Below are positions 28,919 through 36,321 of a stretch of 64,000 bases of DNA, piece by piece. The notes under the pieces were generated by a model. The model was not told the DNA's origin, searched no databases, and saw nothing but the letters and a program-made list of their open reading frames with translations. How positions within the stretch are numbered: the stretch's first letter is position 1; every line of letters begins with the position of its first letter. Origin of the DNA: Brenneria bubanii (GTDB taxonomy: Bacteria; Pseudomonadota; Gammaproteobacteria; Enterobacterales; Enterobacteriaceae); NCBI RefSeq assembly GCF_022378355.1, contig NZ_JAKMAJ010000006.1, positions 203,213 to 267,212 on the forward strand, in the 5' to 3' direction. Both the position numbers and the translations under genes were made by a program.

Positions 28919-29137
28919 CCTTCATCACCGTTAAGTGATCCCTGTTCTCAAAGGCTAAACAGGGTTACCGCCACTAGGGCTTCCTCTTTCAGGCTACGAG
29001 GGTATTTGCAGCCACCCGAAGGCGTTTCTCACAGACCGCTGAAACTTTGGCTGGCACTCACCCGAAGGCGCCTCTCACAGAGTGCTGAGGCATTGGCTGG
29101 TTGTCCGAAGACAACAAGTAAGCCTGTTCATTTTCAG
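28919..29137 (-). ncRNA. Repeated structured RNA element, copy 1
   Basis: A 219-nt element occurring three times in this window. Read on the minus strand it holds GTTGTC-UUCG-GACAAC (29102-29117) and two tandem units, each with a CC-UUCG-GG loop and a longer stem (GTTTC with GAAAC; GCCTC with GAGGC on the plus strand). It ends 52 nt before the leader of the first gene of the accessory operon, so it probably forms the 5' part of that transcript. No open frame is shared between the copies. I know of no Rfam family for it but could not search. Confidence 0.7.
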
Positions 29138-29184
29138 ACCACATAAGTTCTCTGTCAAGTCGATTTACCGACAAATCAGAACCG

Positions 29185-29216
29185 ATAAAAAGCCGCAGCC
29201 CTGTGCGAGCTGCGGC
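29185..29216 (-). terminator. Terminator after the HTH gene
   Basis: A perfect 8-bp stem (GCCGCAGC 29192-29199 with GCTGCGGC 29209-29216) is followed on the minus strand by U5. It separates the HTH gene from the structured RNA element. A near copy is at 29952-29985. Confidence 0.85.
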
Positions 29217-29271
29217 GGCTATGTCCATTATAACCATCAGTAAAGACGGTCCAACAGTTTTCAAATCGTCC

Positions 29272-29493
29272 CTAACGGCTATCTGGCTTGCAGTAACGGG
29301 AAGGCCAGATTTCCTCAGGCGAAACACCCAGTTCTTCCGCAATCAGCTTTTCCCCTTTGGGCCAGTGCCTTGTGAGAGTATTCGCCAACGTAGAAGAGGC
29401 CAGCCCTGCTTTACGTGAAACCGCCGCCAGCGAAGTCCCCTGCTTTTTCAACGCCGCAATAATATCGGCGGGATGCCAGTCCTGTTGATTCAT
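29272..29493 (-). CDS. Small Ner/Nlp-type HTH regulator
   Basis: A 73-residue protein of the Ner/SfsB (Nlp) family, phage Mu Ner-like: MNQQDWHPADIIAALKKQGTSLAAVSRKAGLASSTLANTLTRHWPKGE, then LIAEELGVSPEEIWPSRY. Family members bind DNA as small repressors. GAGG lies upstream of ATG 29493. It is followed by its own terminator. A shared GTCGRYAAATCGA-like sequence at 29155-29180 and 29926-29946 could be its operator. It probably controls the accessory operon or excision functions. Confidence 0.88.
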   Translation of the reverse strand: MNQQDWHPADIIAALKKQGTSLAAVSRKAGLASSTLANTLTRHWPKGEKLIAEELGVSPEEIWPSRYCKPDSR

Positions 29494-29499
29494 GCAGGC

Positions 29500-29776
29500 A
29501 CCTCTTCAAAGCTTTCAGTGAAATATTCGCAAAAGCGGAAAGGAATGGTAAATCGAGGATAAATCCGGGTGAGGGTTTGAGCCATAAGGCACCTCCAGTG
29601 AGTAACAGATTATACCCACCACCAGAGAGGCTAATCTCATGGGTGGTGGAACCGGACGGGGTTAGCCTTACCGGCCTCACTGACACCGGCGCATCTTTCG
29701 ATGCCCCCGCCCGGCCCACCATTGAAACGTAGCCGAACGCACGACACAAAAAAAGCGCAGACGCGCCTTGTGTCGT
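29500..29776 (-). other. Ash-like reading frame / possible C4-type antisense RNA region
   Basis: On the minus strand a frame from about 29749 reads GYVSMVGRAGASKDAPVSV, then TTHEISLSGGGYNLLL. This resembles the Ash protein signature of P4-like elements, but it has no ATG and no clear ribosome-binding site. The DNA is rich in inverted repeats (GGTGGTGGGTATAA region; perfect 9-bp ACGACACAA/TTGTGTCGT at 29741-29749 and 29768-29776). Ash-like frames in phages often overlap structured immunity RNAs of the C4 type, so an RNA gene is at least as likely as a protein. Confidence 0.4.
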
Positions 29777-29951
29777 CAGTGAAGTTTTTCAGGAGGCTAA
29801 TCCCGGCACCTGATTTTGCAGGTGCGAGTAAAAGATACCGCGTTTGATTACCTTCGGCAAGATGATGCTGTTACATAAAATCGTATTTCACTTCAAAGCG
29901 ATGACGCTTATCCCATTCAAGGGGTTAAATCGATTTGTCGACAAGTTAAAG
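29777..29951. other. Non-coding stretch with a possible operator
   Basis: No gene is visible between the Ash-like region and the terminator of the second recombinase. A small hairpin GCACCTG-N5-CAGGTGC lies near 29804-29822. The sequence ATCGATTTGTCGACAAG (about 29928-29944) repeats, with changes, the sequence beside the HTH gene terminator. Confidence 0.45.
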
Positions 29952-29985
29952 AAATAAAAAGCCGCAGCCCTGAGTGAGTTGCGGC
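29952..29985 (-). terminator. Terminator of the second recombinase gene
   Basis: Stem GCCGCAGC (29961-29968) with GTTGCGGC (29978-29985, one G-U), followed on the minus strand by a U-rich run. It lies about 118 nt after the recombinase stop and is near-identical to the terminator at 29185-29216. Bases 29986-30102 are AT-rich and empty. Confidence 0.75.
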
Positions 29986-30102
29986 GAAAAATTTAAAATA
30001 AATGAATAACTCAGAAAACAGCTTCACACACGTATTCATTATATGTTATTGACGTAAAGCAACCTGCATTAATTAATAGCTAAAATAGTCGTTGCAATGT
30101 AT

Positions 30103-31002
30103 TTAATCCACATCACCTCTAAAATAAACCTGTTTGATATAACGTCCTCGCCCATCGCCGTGCCCCAAATCCATAGACACTAATGCTTCCGCCTCTGCCC
30201 GACTCATTCCATTTTTAACATGGAAACTTACGGCATCGCGTGAATATGCATAACGTAAACTATGAGGAGCATCTTTACCGACCATTCCGGCTTCACGAAC
30301 AATATTTCGATAACGTTCGATAGCGGTATGTAACGATGGTTTATCAATCAGCTTCCCATTATTTTCGCCACAGTATTTTATCGCCGCATCTAAAATAGAC
30401 AAAACTTTTTCCCGATTAAAAACGGTTGTCTCTCGGGGACGACCACCTTTGGTCCCGAAAACGACCCGAACTCGTTCGTTACCATTAATCAAAGACTGCT
30501 TCCACGTTTTTAATGATTTTGCCGACTGGACGGTTTCTTCGGTTCTCAAACCTAAATAGCGAGCCAATTGAACGGCTATTGCAACGCCCTCATCTTTTTT
30601 TAATGAGTGGTTGATGACCGCCGCCAACTTCTCATCCGTTATTGGTGTTTTCGTTCCATCACGGTTTGCACCGGAAATACCCAACGCCTGGTTACTCAAT
30701 TTTTCATGATTTGGGTCGGCCAGCTTATTTCTACCCGCTGCAGCCATGATTGAACGCACCGCTGACATTTCATTTTGCAACGTGCGAAGCGATATATTCT
30801 CAGCCTGACGGCTATGAATATATTTCTCAATATGAGACGTCTTGATGTGTTTTACATCCCTGATCTGAATATTTAACTTCGCCAGGCGTTCAGAAAAACG
30901 GTCGGCAATTCTGGAACGATCAGCGACGGTTTTAAAACTCCCCCGCCCCTGGCGGGCGAGAGTGACAAGCTGTTTGCCGAGTTGTTTACTGAATCTGGAC
31001 AT
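30103..31002 (-). CDS. Second tyrosine recombinase (Integrase_1 type)
   Basis: A 299-residue protein of the integrase-domain family found inside SPI-7/PFGI-like ICEs. The N-terminal SAM-like domain (SRFSKQLGKQLVTLARQGRGSFKTV) leads to a catalytic domain with Arg in YLGLRTEE, HSLRYAYSRDA (His, Arg) and DLGHGDGRGRYIKQVYF (His and candidate Tyr). ATG 31131 is upstream in frame; I chose 31002 (MSRFSKQLG) because GGAG is 9 nt before it. It lies far from the tRNA, so a role other than tRNA-Phe integration is likely, such as internal inversion or regulation of excision. Confidence 0.82.
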   Translation of the reverse strand: MSRFSKQLGKQLVTLARQGRGSFKTVADRSRIADRFSERLAKLNIQIRDVKHIKTSHIEKYIHSRQAENISLRTLQNEMSAVRSIMAAAGRNKLADPNHEKLSNQALGISGANRDGTKTPITDEKLAAVINHSLKKDEGVAIAVQLARYLGLRTEETVQSAKSLKTWKQSLINGNERVRVVFGTKGGRPRETTVFNREKVLSILDAAIKYCGENNGKLIDKPSLHTAIERYRNIVREAGMVGKDAPHSLRYAYSRDAVSFHVKNGMSRAEAEALVSMDLGHGDGRGRYIKQVYFRGDVD

Positions 31003-31279
31003 CGCAATATCTCCATAGGGAACACACATCCCCCAACTTTCGCAAAAGCAGGCAGATCGATATTCCACATGTTCAACCCCGACGACACGGTTACTTTTGC
31101 GCTTCCTGCGTCTCGACTGGTATCTGTGCATCGGGGCGGCGAAATGTTGAGTTCTTGCGAGGCACCTCAGGTCTCTGACCTGTTTGCTGCTTATGCAGAG
31201 CTGACATTCGTCAAGCTGCCTCCAACACTACTGTTCGTAGTGTCGCCATCGATACCGAGTCGATTTCCTCCTTATAGAT
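31003..31279. other. Non-coding upstream region of the second recombinase
   Basis: No gene with family resemblance or a ribosome-binding site is visible. It should hold the recombinase promoter. Codon-like frames here have no support. Confidence 0.4.
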
Positions 31280-31655
31280 AATGAAACGTTCAAAACGGTT
31301 GTTTCCGTCGTAGTTACGTTGAAGTGAATGTAAGTTTAAGACCGTACCGACACGGACTACGTGTTGGTCAGATGGTACTAAAACGTTGAAAACCACGTCG
31401 TGCGTGGGTTGAGACGTTGTGCGCTGCGCGCGTCACTTGGTAGTGTCTTCGCCACTCCACAAGTGACGCGCGCTCATCTGCTCCCAATGAGACTCACGTA
31501 AGCAGCCAAATGTACCCATTGGCTTTATACGTTCGTTCAAAGGTTGCCTCGTCAGCGAGACGTCATAAAAGATAAAATAATCAGAACGTTGAAACAGTGA
31601 AACGCGTCGTGACGAGTTTCTCTGCTAAGAGACGTAAATACATACGTTGATGGTG
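31280..31655. repeat. Cluster of seven ACGTT motifs around a long palindrome (candidate origin or control region)
   Basis: ACGTT occurs at 31286, 31316, 31383, 31414, 31529, 31586 and 31644, mostly as ACGTTSA with an A-rich flank. In the middle is a perfect inverted repeat of 14 bp (GCGCGCGTCACTTG 31426-31439 with its complement at 31460-31473); inside its 20-nt spacer AGTG/CACT can pair too. No gene occupies the interval. Iteron-like repeats plus a palindrome beside a recombinase gene fit an origin of transfer or replication or a multi-site operator. I cannot tell which. Confidence 0.55.
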
Positions 31656-31698
31656 TGAGGAACTGTCCCTGAACGGGAACAGATTAGTCATTAATGAA

Positions 31699-31893
31699 CC
31701 TTCATCACTGTCGTGATCTCCGTTCTCAAAGGGTAAACGGAGTTACCGCCACTAAGGCATCCTCTTCCAGGCCAGGAGGATTTTGCGATCACCCGAAGGC
31801 GTTTCTCACAGACCGCTGAAACATTGGATGGCACTCACCCGAAGGCGCCTCTCACAGAGCGCTGAGGCATTGGATGGTCGCCCGGGGACGACA
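31699..31893 (-). ncRNA. Repeated structured RNA element, copy 2
   Basis: The second copy of the element at 28919-29137. The two tandem CACCCGAAGGCG units and both stems (GTTTC/GAAAC and GCCTC/GAGGC) are kept. The outer hairpin changes GTTGTC/GACAAC to GTCGCC/GACGAC, including one T-A to C-G compensatory pair. The terminal CTTCATCAC segment is also present. No leader-type gene follows at once, only a short hairpin (CTGTTCCC/GGGACAG) at 31668-31687, so this copy may have lost its gene. Bases 31894-32147 are AT-rich and empty. Confidence 0.65.
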
Positions 31894-32147
31894 GTACAAC
31901 GCGGATAGGGTAAGCGATCATGCCGATCGTCGTCAATTATCTTCGTACTAATTAAAGTACTAACACCACAGTGAAAAATGTGACTAAATAGCTTTCCACA
32001 AATAACCGTCTGACTAAAGTTTAAACACCACATGTAATAATTTTAAAAATAATCACTGTGTACCCATCCAATTTTCTACTATTTAAAAATAGCTATTTAA
32101 CTCATGTTATCCGTAGAAAGTTTTCTTCTTTTAAAAACCATAATTTA

Positions 32148-32684
32148 TTAATTATCTAAAATAATACTAAATCTTTTTAAGATCATCAGGAACGTTATCA
32201 TTGTTGACATAAATAACGCATAACACAAAAAAGAAGCGACTAGAAAAAAATAATAACTCAACCCTGAAATTATTTTCATATCATAAAACGAAAGGATAGC
32301 TGATAATATAACTATAATTATAGACGTCAATATCGCAAAGCAGATATTTTGGCATAATTCCTTATATAATATAATATTTTTTGTATACGTTATGATTTTA
32401 TCAACTACGGTTTCCTTTTCTTTTTTTTCAATTATCTTGCTCTTCTGGTCATAAACCATCACAACTGCACTCATTAATAATGCTGTTGTAATTGAACCAA
32501 AGTTAACCATTATACCAACTACAGAAGACGGCATTACCTTAAAGAAAAAACATATTAATGCCGATGCTATTAATGGGGATATAAAATGAAGCCATAAATC
32601 TGACTTAGACAATGATATTTCCCCCTCATCTTTTAAACTGGAGATGTGGTTTGCTATCAACCAGTAGATGTTTATTTTATTCAT
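32148..32684 (-). CDS. Four-helix membrane protein, partner of the upstream gene, unknown
   Basis: A 178-residue protein with four predicted membrane helices: LWLHFISPLIASALICFFF, VGIMVNFGSITTALLMSAVV, ICFAILTSIIIVILSAIL and YYFFLVASFLCYALF. A charged loop (DQKSKIIEKKEKETVVDK) separates the pairs. The start ATG overlaps the stop of the 32681-33685 gene (ATGA), so both are made together. It is AT-rich compared with the ICE backbone, a sign of separate origin. I do not recognise a family. A soluble sensor plus a small 4-TM protein is an arrangement also seen in lambda RexAB and other abortive systems. Confidence 0.8.
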   Translation of the reverse strand: MNKINIYWLIANHISSLKDEGEISLSKSDLWLHFISPLIASALICFFFKVMPSSVVGIMVNFGSITTALLMSAVVMVYDQKSKIIEKKEKETVVDKIITYTKNIILYKELCQNICFAILTSIIIVILSAILSFYDMKIISGLSYYFFLVASFLCYALFMSTMITFLMILKRFSIILDN

Positions 32685-33685
32685 ATTGTATACCCTTGAC
32701 CGTAAATAGCTAAAAGATAGTCGTTTATTTCTTTTTTTATAGCGTTATGTAACGCTTGCTCGTCAGGTTCGTTTGTTAAAGGGTCTATATTTAGAACAGC
32801 ATCATCTATGGTGATAGACACACCTTTTGCTATTATATTTCTCAGCTCATATATTTTGTTTTTACCGTTTACCTGAGCTGTTATTTTTATTTTTTCGCTA
32901 TCTGGCTCTATAATTTCAATGATTTTATTTTGTGATTTGCTTTTCCCTAAAAAATCAGAAACTTTACCCATTGAATAACCTTTGTTTTTTATTATAAAAT
33001 CTGCTGTCGTTCTATTACCTATCAATCGCATAGCGTCAGCAGCATCCTTACTTACTTTATATCCAACAGCTTTGATTTCCATTACCGGTGAATCCTTTAT
33101 TCCCTGGGGTATCTGTTCGTGTAGTAATGAGCGTACCCGTGCTTCTAACGTCGGCGTGTGCGCTCTAAATCCATCTTCAATTATCTTCTTTATAGGGATG
33201 CGCGCATTTAATCTAGATGAGTCATGAAATGCTATGATTCCTGTATCTAGGCTATCTGGAAGGTACATGAAAACATATCGCCTTTTTTCCGTTACTTCAT
33301 CATTATTTACTTTCTTATGATTTGTAGATGATAGCGCTTTTTGTCTTACGGTGTAATTTTCACCATAGCGTCCCGCATTTACATATCCATATATAATTCT
33401 TTTGCTGTCGTCAAATTTAAGCTTGCCAGGGCTTATCGAAACGATTAATTTAGCGTTAATATCTTCAAGAGGGGTTTTCGTATTTCTATTGATAATATTT
33501 TTTATTATCTCATAGGCATTTAAACTTTGATCATTATTTAATTCACCAAGTTTAAAAGACGTCCTTGATCTAGCTTTGGTCAATACTCTAAAAGATGACA
33601 TATGAACTGAGTGCATAGTTAACCTACTGTGACTAATTTTTTTTATACTTCCAATAATAGCTGAAAATTTTTTGAACTGATACAA
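32681..33685 (-). CDS. Unknown soluble protein of a two-gene cargo operon
   Basis: A 334-residue protein I cannot assign. It has a basic N-terminus (MYQFKKFSAIIGSIKKISHSR), a strand-rich central part (RRYVFMYLPDSLDTGIIAFHD; ARIPIKKIIEDGF; EARVRSLLHEQIP) and an acidic C-terminus. No membrane helix, Walker box or nuclease signature is evident. It is the first gene of the pair and overlaps the 4-TM gene by 4 nt. Low GC and the position between ICE backbone genes mark it as cargo. A defence or exclusion role is a guess from context. Confidence 0.75.
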   Translation of the reverse strand: MYQFKKFSAIIGSIKKISHSRLTMHSVHMSSFRVLTKARSRTSFKLGELNNDQSLNAYEIIKNIINRNTKTPLEDINAKLIVSISPGKLKFDDSKRIIYGYVNAGRYGENYTVRQKALSSTNHKKVNNDEVTEKRRYVFMYLPDSLDTGIIAFHDSSRLNARIPIKKIIEDGFRAHTPTLEARVRSLLHEQIPQGIKDSPVMEIKAVGYKVSKDAADAMRLIGNRTTADFIIKNKGYSMGKVSDFLGKSKSQNKIIEIIEPDSEKIKITAQVNGKNKIYELRNIIAKGVSITIDDAVLNIDPLTNEPDEQALHNAIKKEINDYLLAIYGQGYTI

Positions 33686-33989
33686 ACCCTCATGGAATCC
33701 TCAGATTAACAGTGCAAAAAATAGACTAAAGAGTCTCAAGCAATGAATAATAACAATATTGAATTATTTTATTTCATTGTTTTCTCATCGTCATGAGAGC
33801 TCCATATTGCTGAAGTCTTCTGAATTTCATTAGTCACCCGAGTCCTATTCCTCTGACTCTTGCTACCAGAGGCAGTATGATCCTGTACTCATCAGGATTA
33901 CTCGCAGAAGTCCGTCCAAATAGAAATTGCTTACTATTTAGTCTAAAATGAGAATGACATTAGGGGAAAAGCTAAACACTGGAGGAAGG

Positions 33990-34388
33990 ATGAACGTGCC
34001 ACCACAAAACAGCGCTTATCAACGAGGGGCCCGAGCAGCATCCATATGGAAGCGTTTAAACGGTAACACTAGACACTGGGATAAGATATGTGTTGAGAAA
34101 GCACAAAGACATCACCTTCCTGCCTGGTTAGGGCACGTTCCAATCTTTGTACTTTTTTCTTTTCTTATCAGCACAATAGTATGTGGTAGCCTTATCATAG
34201 CGGCATGTTTCCTGTTAATCTTTGCCGTTGCATGTATTATCCAAAATCCAGGTTCATCCCAGGCAACGGCTGATGAAGCTGAATTTTATGACGATACGGA
34301 AAAAACAGGACCAGGGTATAGGTACGGTCAGGAAGGGCATGGCTATTATTCAGGTTCCGATGACATCACATCAGAACGCTTGGACTAA
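33990..34388 (+). CDS. DUF3742-like conjugation-associated membrane protein
   Basis: A 132-residue protein (MNVPPQNSAYQRGARAASIWKRL) with one long hydrophobic region (HVPIFVLFSFLISTIVCGSLIIAACFLLIFAVACII) and an acidic tail with YRYGQEGHGYYSG. Position next to the TraG-like gene and layout suit DUF3742, which often follows that gene in ICEs; sequence identity was not tested. ATG 33948 is upstream in frame, but GGAGG 4 nt before 33990 decides the start. It is convergent with the traG-like gene. Confidence 0.6.
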   Translation: MNVPPQNSAYQRGARAASIWKRLNGNTRHWDKICVEKAQRHHLPAWLGHVPIFVLFSFLISTIVCGSLIIAACFLLIFAVACIIQNPGSSQATADEAEFYDDTEKTGPGYRYGQEGHGYYSGSDDITSERLD

Positions 34389-34410
34389 GCGAGGTACAGA
34401 ATACCTCGCT
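34388..34410. terminator. Hairpin between convergent genes
   Basis: AGCGAGGT (34388-34395), loop ACAGAAT, ACCTCGCT (34403-34410): a perfect 8-bp stem starting in the stop codon of the DUF3742-like gene and 14 nt beyond the traG-like stop. The U-tract is weak. Confidence 0.6.
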
Positions 34411-34423
34411 GATTAGTTTCACT

Positions 34424-35935
34424 TTATAATCTCGCGGCTTTCTTCAGGGAATCAACTCCACTACCACCGGTTTCTTGTGGTTTCGATACTCCAGTTTTCA
34501 TTGCACTGGTGAGGGAATCACCAACCCTAACCCCAGCCCATGATAAAGCGCCAAGCCATAATGCCGGCAGCACGATAAACATTGTCCCCATCACCAGGTT
34601 CATGATGATATCGTCTGTCGTGTTCTGAAATCCGGCGAGGTTCCAGCGATCGTGTGTGCTTGAACTGTAGAGCGCTTCCATAAGCCAACTGTCCAGCCAG
34701 CGAGCTAACTCCCACCAGAAGGTCAGGAAGTTAAGTGCGAAGAGCACAAACGTCACCGTAATCACGGTCTTGTACTCATACGCCGCAAACGCCAGGATTA
34801 ACGGGAGCATCACATAGATAGCCATCAACAGCACAGCCTGCACCATGGGTAAAGCCTGACGCATCGCATCGAACGCAGGGAAAGCGACCAGGCTTCCCAA
34901 CGATGTTCCACCAAGGGCGGCCAGGCGAGTCATGGCGTTATCATTAGTAAAATCCGCATTACCACCGTAACCGGCATAGGCATGCCCTCCCTGAGACACA
35001 GTCAGGCTCTGCGGGCTCACCAGCCAACGAACCACCATTTCTTTATAATCGGCCGTGGATTCTCCGATCATCTTAACGGCCGCAGACATCCGTAACATGA
35101 CGTCAGGATTAACCTGCTTCAATACACGGGCTTGCAGGCCAGTATCGGCCGTTGCCCACCATTCGCTGCAGGTAGGATACCCGCCACGGCCGGTATTCGG
35201 CCGGCCGCTGTCCCGTGAGTCGTTCCAGGGAAAACTTGCCCGCGGCATTTTTGACTGCAGGTTCGCGTAATAGCCCCCATTCAGGAACGTACCGGAGCCC
35301 AGCCATTCAATATCACGCAATGTGGCTTTATCCGTTGTCTGCCCCTGGTCACGGTTCTGCCAGGTGTAAAGCGCCAGAGAGTAGCAATCATTGGTAAAGT
35401 CCTGCAGTTCCCTGGCCAGGGCCGGATTGTTCACCCGGCTATGCTGAACCTCAAAACGCACCTGACGCAAATCCGGCCGGCACGGAATGCTGGCCACCGC
35501 CGCCTGGGTGATCCCTTTGGAGAGCTTATGCACCACCAACCACCACACCGGCACCTTCGCCGCCTGGCCATTCATGCTCGATACAATATTGGCATACCCG
35601 GTGTCCCCCGGTTTTTTCGGTGTCCAGGTACCACAGGTCGATGCCCGGCTGCTGTCATATTTGATCGTGTCCAGGCTGACGTTGATCAGCGGCAAGCAGC
35701 AGGCGATCATCACAAAGAAAGCGACATAAAGCAGGTTCTCGATGCGCGGCAGGGACAGCATCCCTTTGTTACCTTCGTCATCGCCTTCTTCACGTACTTT
35801 CAGCCAGATGCCGACAACTCTGAACAGTAACGGCAGCACGAATAATCCAGTGCTGACCAGCAACTCCCACAAGCCATTGTTGATCAGCCAGCCGAGCAGC
35901 GTCAGGAAGTATTCGAGATAGCTGTTGGTCATCAT
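34424..35935 (-). CDS. TraG-like inner membrane mating-pair protein (N-terminal domain)
   Basis: A 503-residue polytopic protein matching the TraG N-terminal family of ICEs. Hydrophobic helices lie at about 20-40, 65-85, 350-395 and 445-470, with a large periplasmic part (GGYPTCSEWWATADTGLQARVLKQVNPD) between. F-TraG stabilises mating pairs and helps pilus assembly; the C-terminal half of F TraG is absent, as is usual in this ICE group. Its start overlaps the next gene upstream by 4 nt. It is the last gene of the TIGR03757-TraG operon. Confidence 0.88.
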   Translation of the reverse strand: MMTNSYLEYFLTLLGWLINNGLWELLVSTGLFVLPLLFRVVGIWLKVREEGDDEGNKGMLSLPRIENLLYVAFFVMIACCLPLINVSLDTIKYDSSRASTCGTWTPKKPGDTGYANIVSSMNGQAAKVPVWWLVVHKLSKGITQAAVASIPCRPDLRQVRFEVQHSRVNNPALARELQDFTNDCYSLALYTWQNRDQGQTTDKATLRDIEWLGSGTFLNGGYYANLQSKMPRASFPWNDSRDSGRPNTGRGGYPTCSEWWATADTGLQARVLKQVNPDVMLRMSAAVKMIGESTADYKEMVVRWLVSPQSLTVSQGGHAYAGYGGNADFTNDNAMTRLAALGGTSLGSLVAFPAFDAMRQALPMVQAVLLMAIYVMLPLILAFAAYEYKTVITVTFVLFALNFLTFWWELARWLDSWLMEALYSSSTHDRWNLAGFQNTTDDIIMNLVMGTMFIVLPALWLGALSWAGVRVGDSLTSAMKTGVSKPQETGGSGVDSLKKAARL

Positions 35936-36306
35936 AACGGCAACCCTCCGCCAAAGAGGGAGTATTCACAGACCAGCGCGAACAACGCGCATGCGATCGC
36001 CATACGTTTCAGTGGCCCCCTGTACGCCGGTTTGCAGCCCGGAGAATGCCAGATTTTCCAAAATCCCCAGGCCAGTGCGGCGTAAAGCGCCAAACGCCAG
36101 ACCAGCCAGCCGTAACGAGTGCTTTGCATCCAGTTTCGCAACGCGGCGCTATCAGTTGGGTGATTAATGCCCCAGTGCGCTATCACCAGGGCAATCGCCA
36201 TCATGACCACCATCGTGCCCAGCAGTTGCAGAACACGCTTTGTCCGGTGGCTGAATTTGCCGTCCCGTCGGGGCGACAACGTATTCTTGTTCGTTTCGTT
36301 CATCAC
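35932..36306 (-). CDS. Small ICE membrane protein, unknown
   Basis: A 124-residue protein with about three membrane helices (VLQLLGTMVVMMAIALVIAHWG; YGWLVWRLALYAALAWGFW; MAIACALFALVCEYSLF). It is linked to the traG-like gene by a 4-nt overlap. An equivalent small membrane protein sits at this place in related ICEs, but no function is known to me. GC and codon use match the backbone. Confidence 0.75.
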   Translation of the reverse strand: MMNETNKNTLSPRRDGKFSHRTKRVLQLLGTMVVMMAIALVIAHWGINHPTDSAALRNWMQSTRYGWLVWRLALYAALAWGFWKIWHSPGCKPAYRGPLKRMAIACALFALVCEYSLFGGGLPL

Positions 36307-36321
36307 AATGTATCCCCTCGG

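Noticed and set aside
28716-28928. 70-codon minus-strand frame over the leader and pseudogene
   Set aside because: It translates the leader hairpin, has no ribosome site, and competes with two better frames for the broken gene.
29411-29749. Full 112-residue Ash protein
   Set aside because: The frame starts at TTG without a ribosome site and runs into the HTH gene; only about 60 residues look Ash-like, so an RNA or remnant is preferred.
31211-31396. 61-codon minus-strand frame in the repeat cluster
   Set aside because: No ribosome site; it runs through the ACGTT repeats, and conservation cannot be argued from one copy.
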